Shown: piece by piece, positions 5,715 to 5,866 of the stretch
Layout: each line of letters starts with the position of its first letter
Position numbering within the stretch: position 1 is the stretch's first letter
Source: Alphaproteobacteria bacterium
GTDB lineage: Bacteria; Pseudomonadota; Alphaproteobacteria; Rickettsiales; JABSSG01
Direction of reading: 5' to 3'
Assembly: GCA_022600235.1 (NCBI GenBank)
Contig: JAHZKS010000087.1
Span: 1-5,866, forward strand
Length of the DNA stretch: 5,866 nt
Translations under genes and position numbers: made by a program
Notes under the pieces: generated by a model
Databases searched by the model: none
Seen by the model: the letters and a program-made list of their open reading frames with translations, nothing else
Told to the model about the DNA's origin: nothing

Positions 5715-5866
5715 TAAAACTCACTTCCTCCTTATTTGGAAAGATCTTTATATTGCTTTCTTTAAACAAACTGGAATGCAATAATTGCACTGCCTTGCTT
5801 TTATTTTTATCATCAATAAGAAGTGTAATATTAGTGTAAGAAGCACTTACACTGACTACATGTATA
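5701..5866 (-). CDS. lysC: aspartokinase, C-terminal end (partial)
   Basis: The minus-strand frame from the right edge (first whole codon at 5865) to TGA 5703-5701 encodes the last 54 residues of a protein. IHVVSVSASYTNITLLIDD, followed by KNKSKAVQLLHSSLFKE, matches the final ACT-domain segment of E. coli aspartokinase III as I remember it (IRMICYGASSHNLCFLV then EDAEQVVQKLHSNLFE). Aspartokinase phosphorylates aspartate, the first step of the lysine/diaminopimelate route; its ACT domains usually mediate lysine feedback inhibition. About 20 residues (KESNIKIFPNKEEVSFNVFS) extend past the usual LHSNLFE end. This tail carries the lysA ribosome binding site and overlaps the lysA start by 14 bases. 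The kinase domain lies outside the window. The call rests on a short stretch but is strengthened by the adjacent lysA. Confidence 0.8.
   Translation of the reverse strand, partial: IHVVSVSASYTNITLLIDDKNKSKAVQLLHSSLFKESNIKIFPNKEEVSFNVFS
5727..5733 (-). promoter_or_regulatory. strong ribosome binding site of lysA inside the lysC end
   Basis: AAGGAGG on the minus strand lies 12 bases upstream of ATG 5714, inside the lysC reading frame (its Asn-Lys-Glu-Glu codons). The match is perfect, but the spacing is longer than the usual 5-9 bases. Confidence 0.7.

Overview
The window is AT-rich and looks like part of the genome of an obligate intracellular bacterium. The main reason is that it holds three copies of the Tlc/Npt nucleotide transporter family (PF03219). 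These proteins let energy parasites such as Rickettsiales, Chlamydiales and some Holosporales or gammaproteobacterial endosymbionts exchange ADP for host ATP or import nucleotides. The lineage cannot be fixed from sequence alone. The Tlc proteins resemble the Rickettsia Tlc1 type as I remember it. The lysine genes at the right end look like the E. coli LysC (aspartokinase III) and LysA (HIGSG) types, which keeps a gammaproteobacterial endosymbiont open beside an alphaproteobacterial one.

Layout, left to right. (a) 1-491, minus strand: the N-terminal ~150 residues of a third Tlc paralogue with a GTG start, a ribosome binding site and a good sigma70-type promoter. Its Tlc similarity stops abruptly near the left edge, in a 21-bp tandem repeat that reads Ala-Thr-Lys-rich in another frame. 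(b) 492-681: divergent intergenic region. (c) 682-1239, plus strand: a RimJ/RimL-like GNAT acetyltransferase, the only plus-strand gene. (d) 1236-2759 and 2830-4338, minus strand: two full-length Tlc translocases in tandem. The downstream one has a promoter placed so that its transcript would begin at or next to its ATG (leaderless). (e) 4339-4505: intergenic, with a candidate promoter that overlaps a competing candidate, a nine-codon leader ORF. (f) 4506-5714, minus strand: lysA, diaminopimelate decarboxylase. (g) 5701-5866, minus strand: the C-terminal end of lysC (aspartokinase), overlapping lysA by 14 bases and running off the right edge.

On the minus strand the order of transcription is lysC, lysA, tlc (middle), tlc (left), then the partial tlc beyond the oppositely oriented GNAT gene. 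lysC and lysA are the first and last enzymes of the diaminopimelate route to lysine and are probably co-transcribed and translationally coupled. The tlc genes appear to have separate promoters, so they may be expressed independently. A working picture is a host-dependent bacterium that takes up nucleotides through several Tlc carriers but keeps the last step of lysine synthesis. No RNA genes, CRISPR arrays, insertion sequences or convincing intrinsic terminators were seen.
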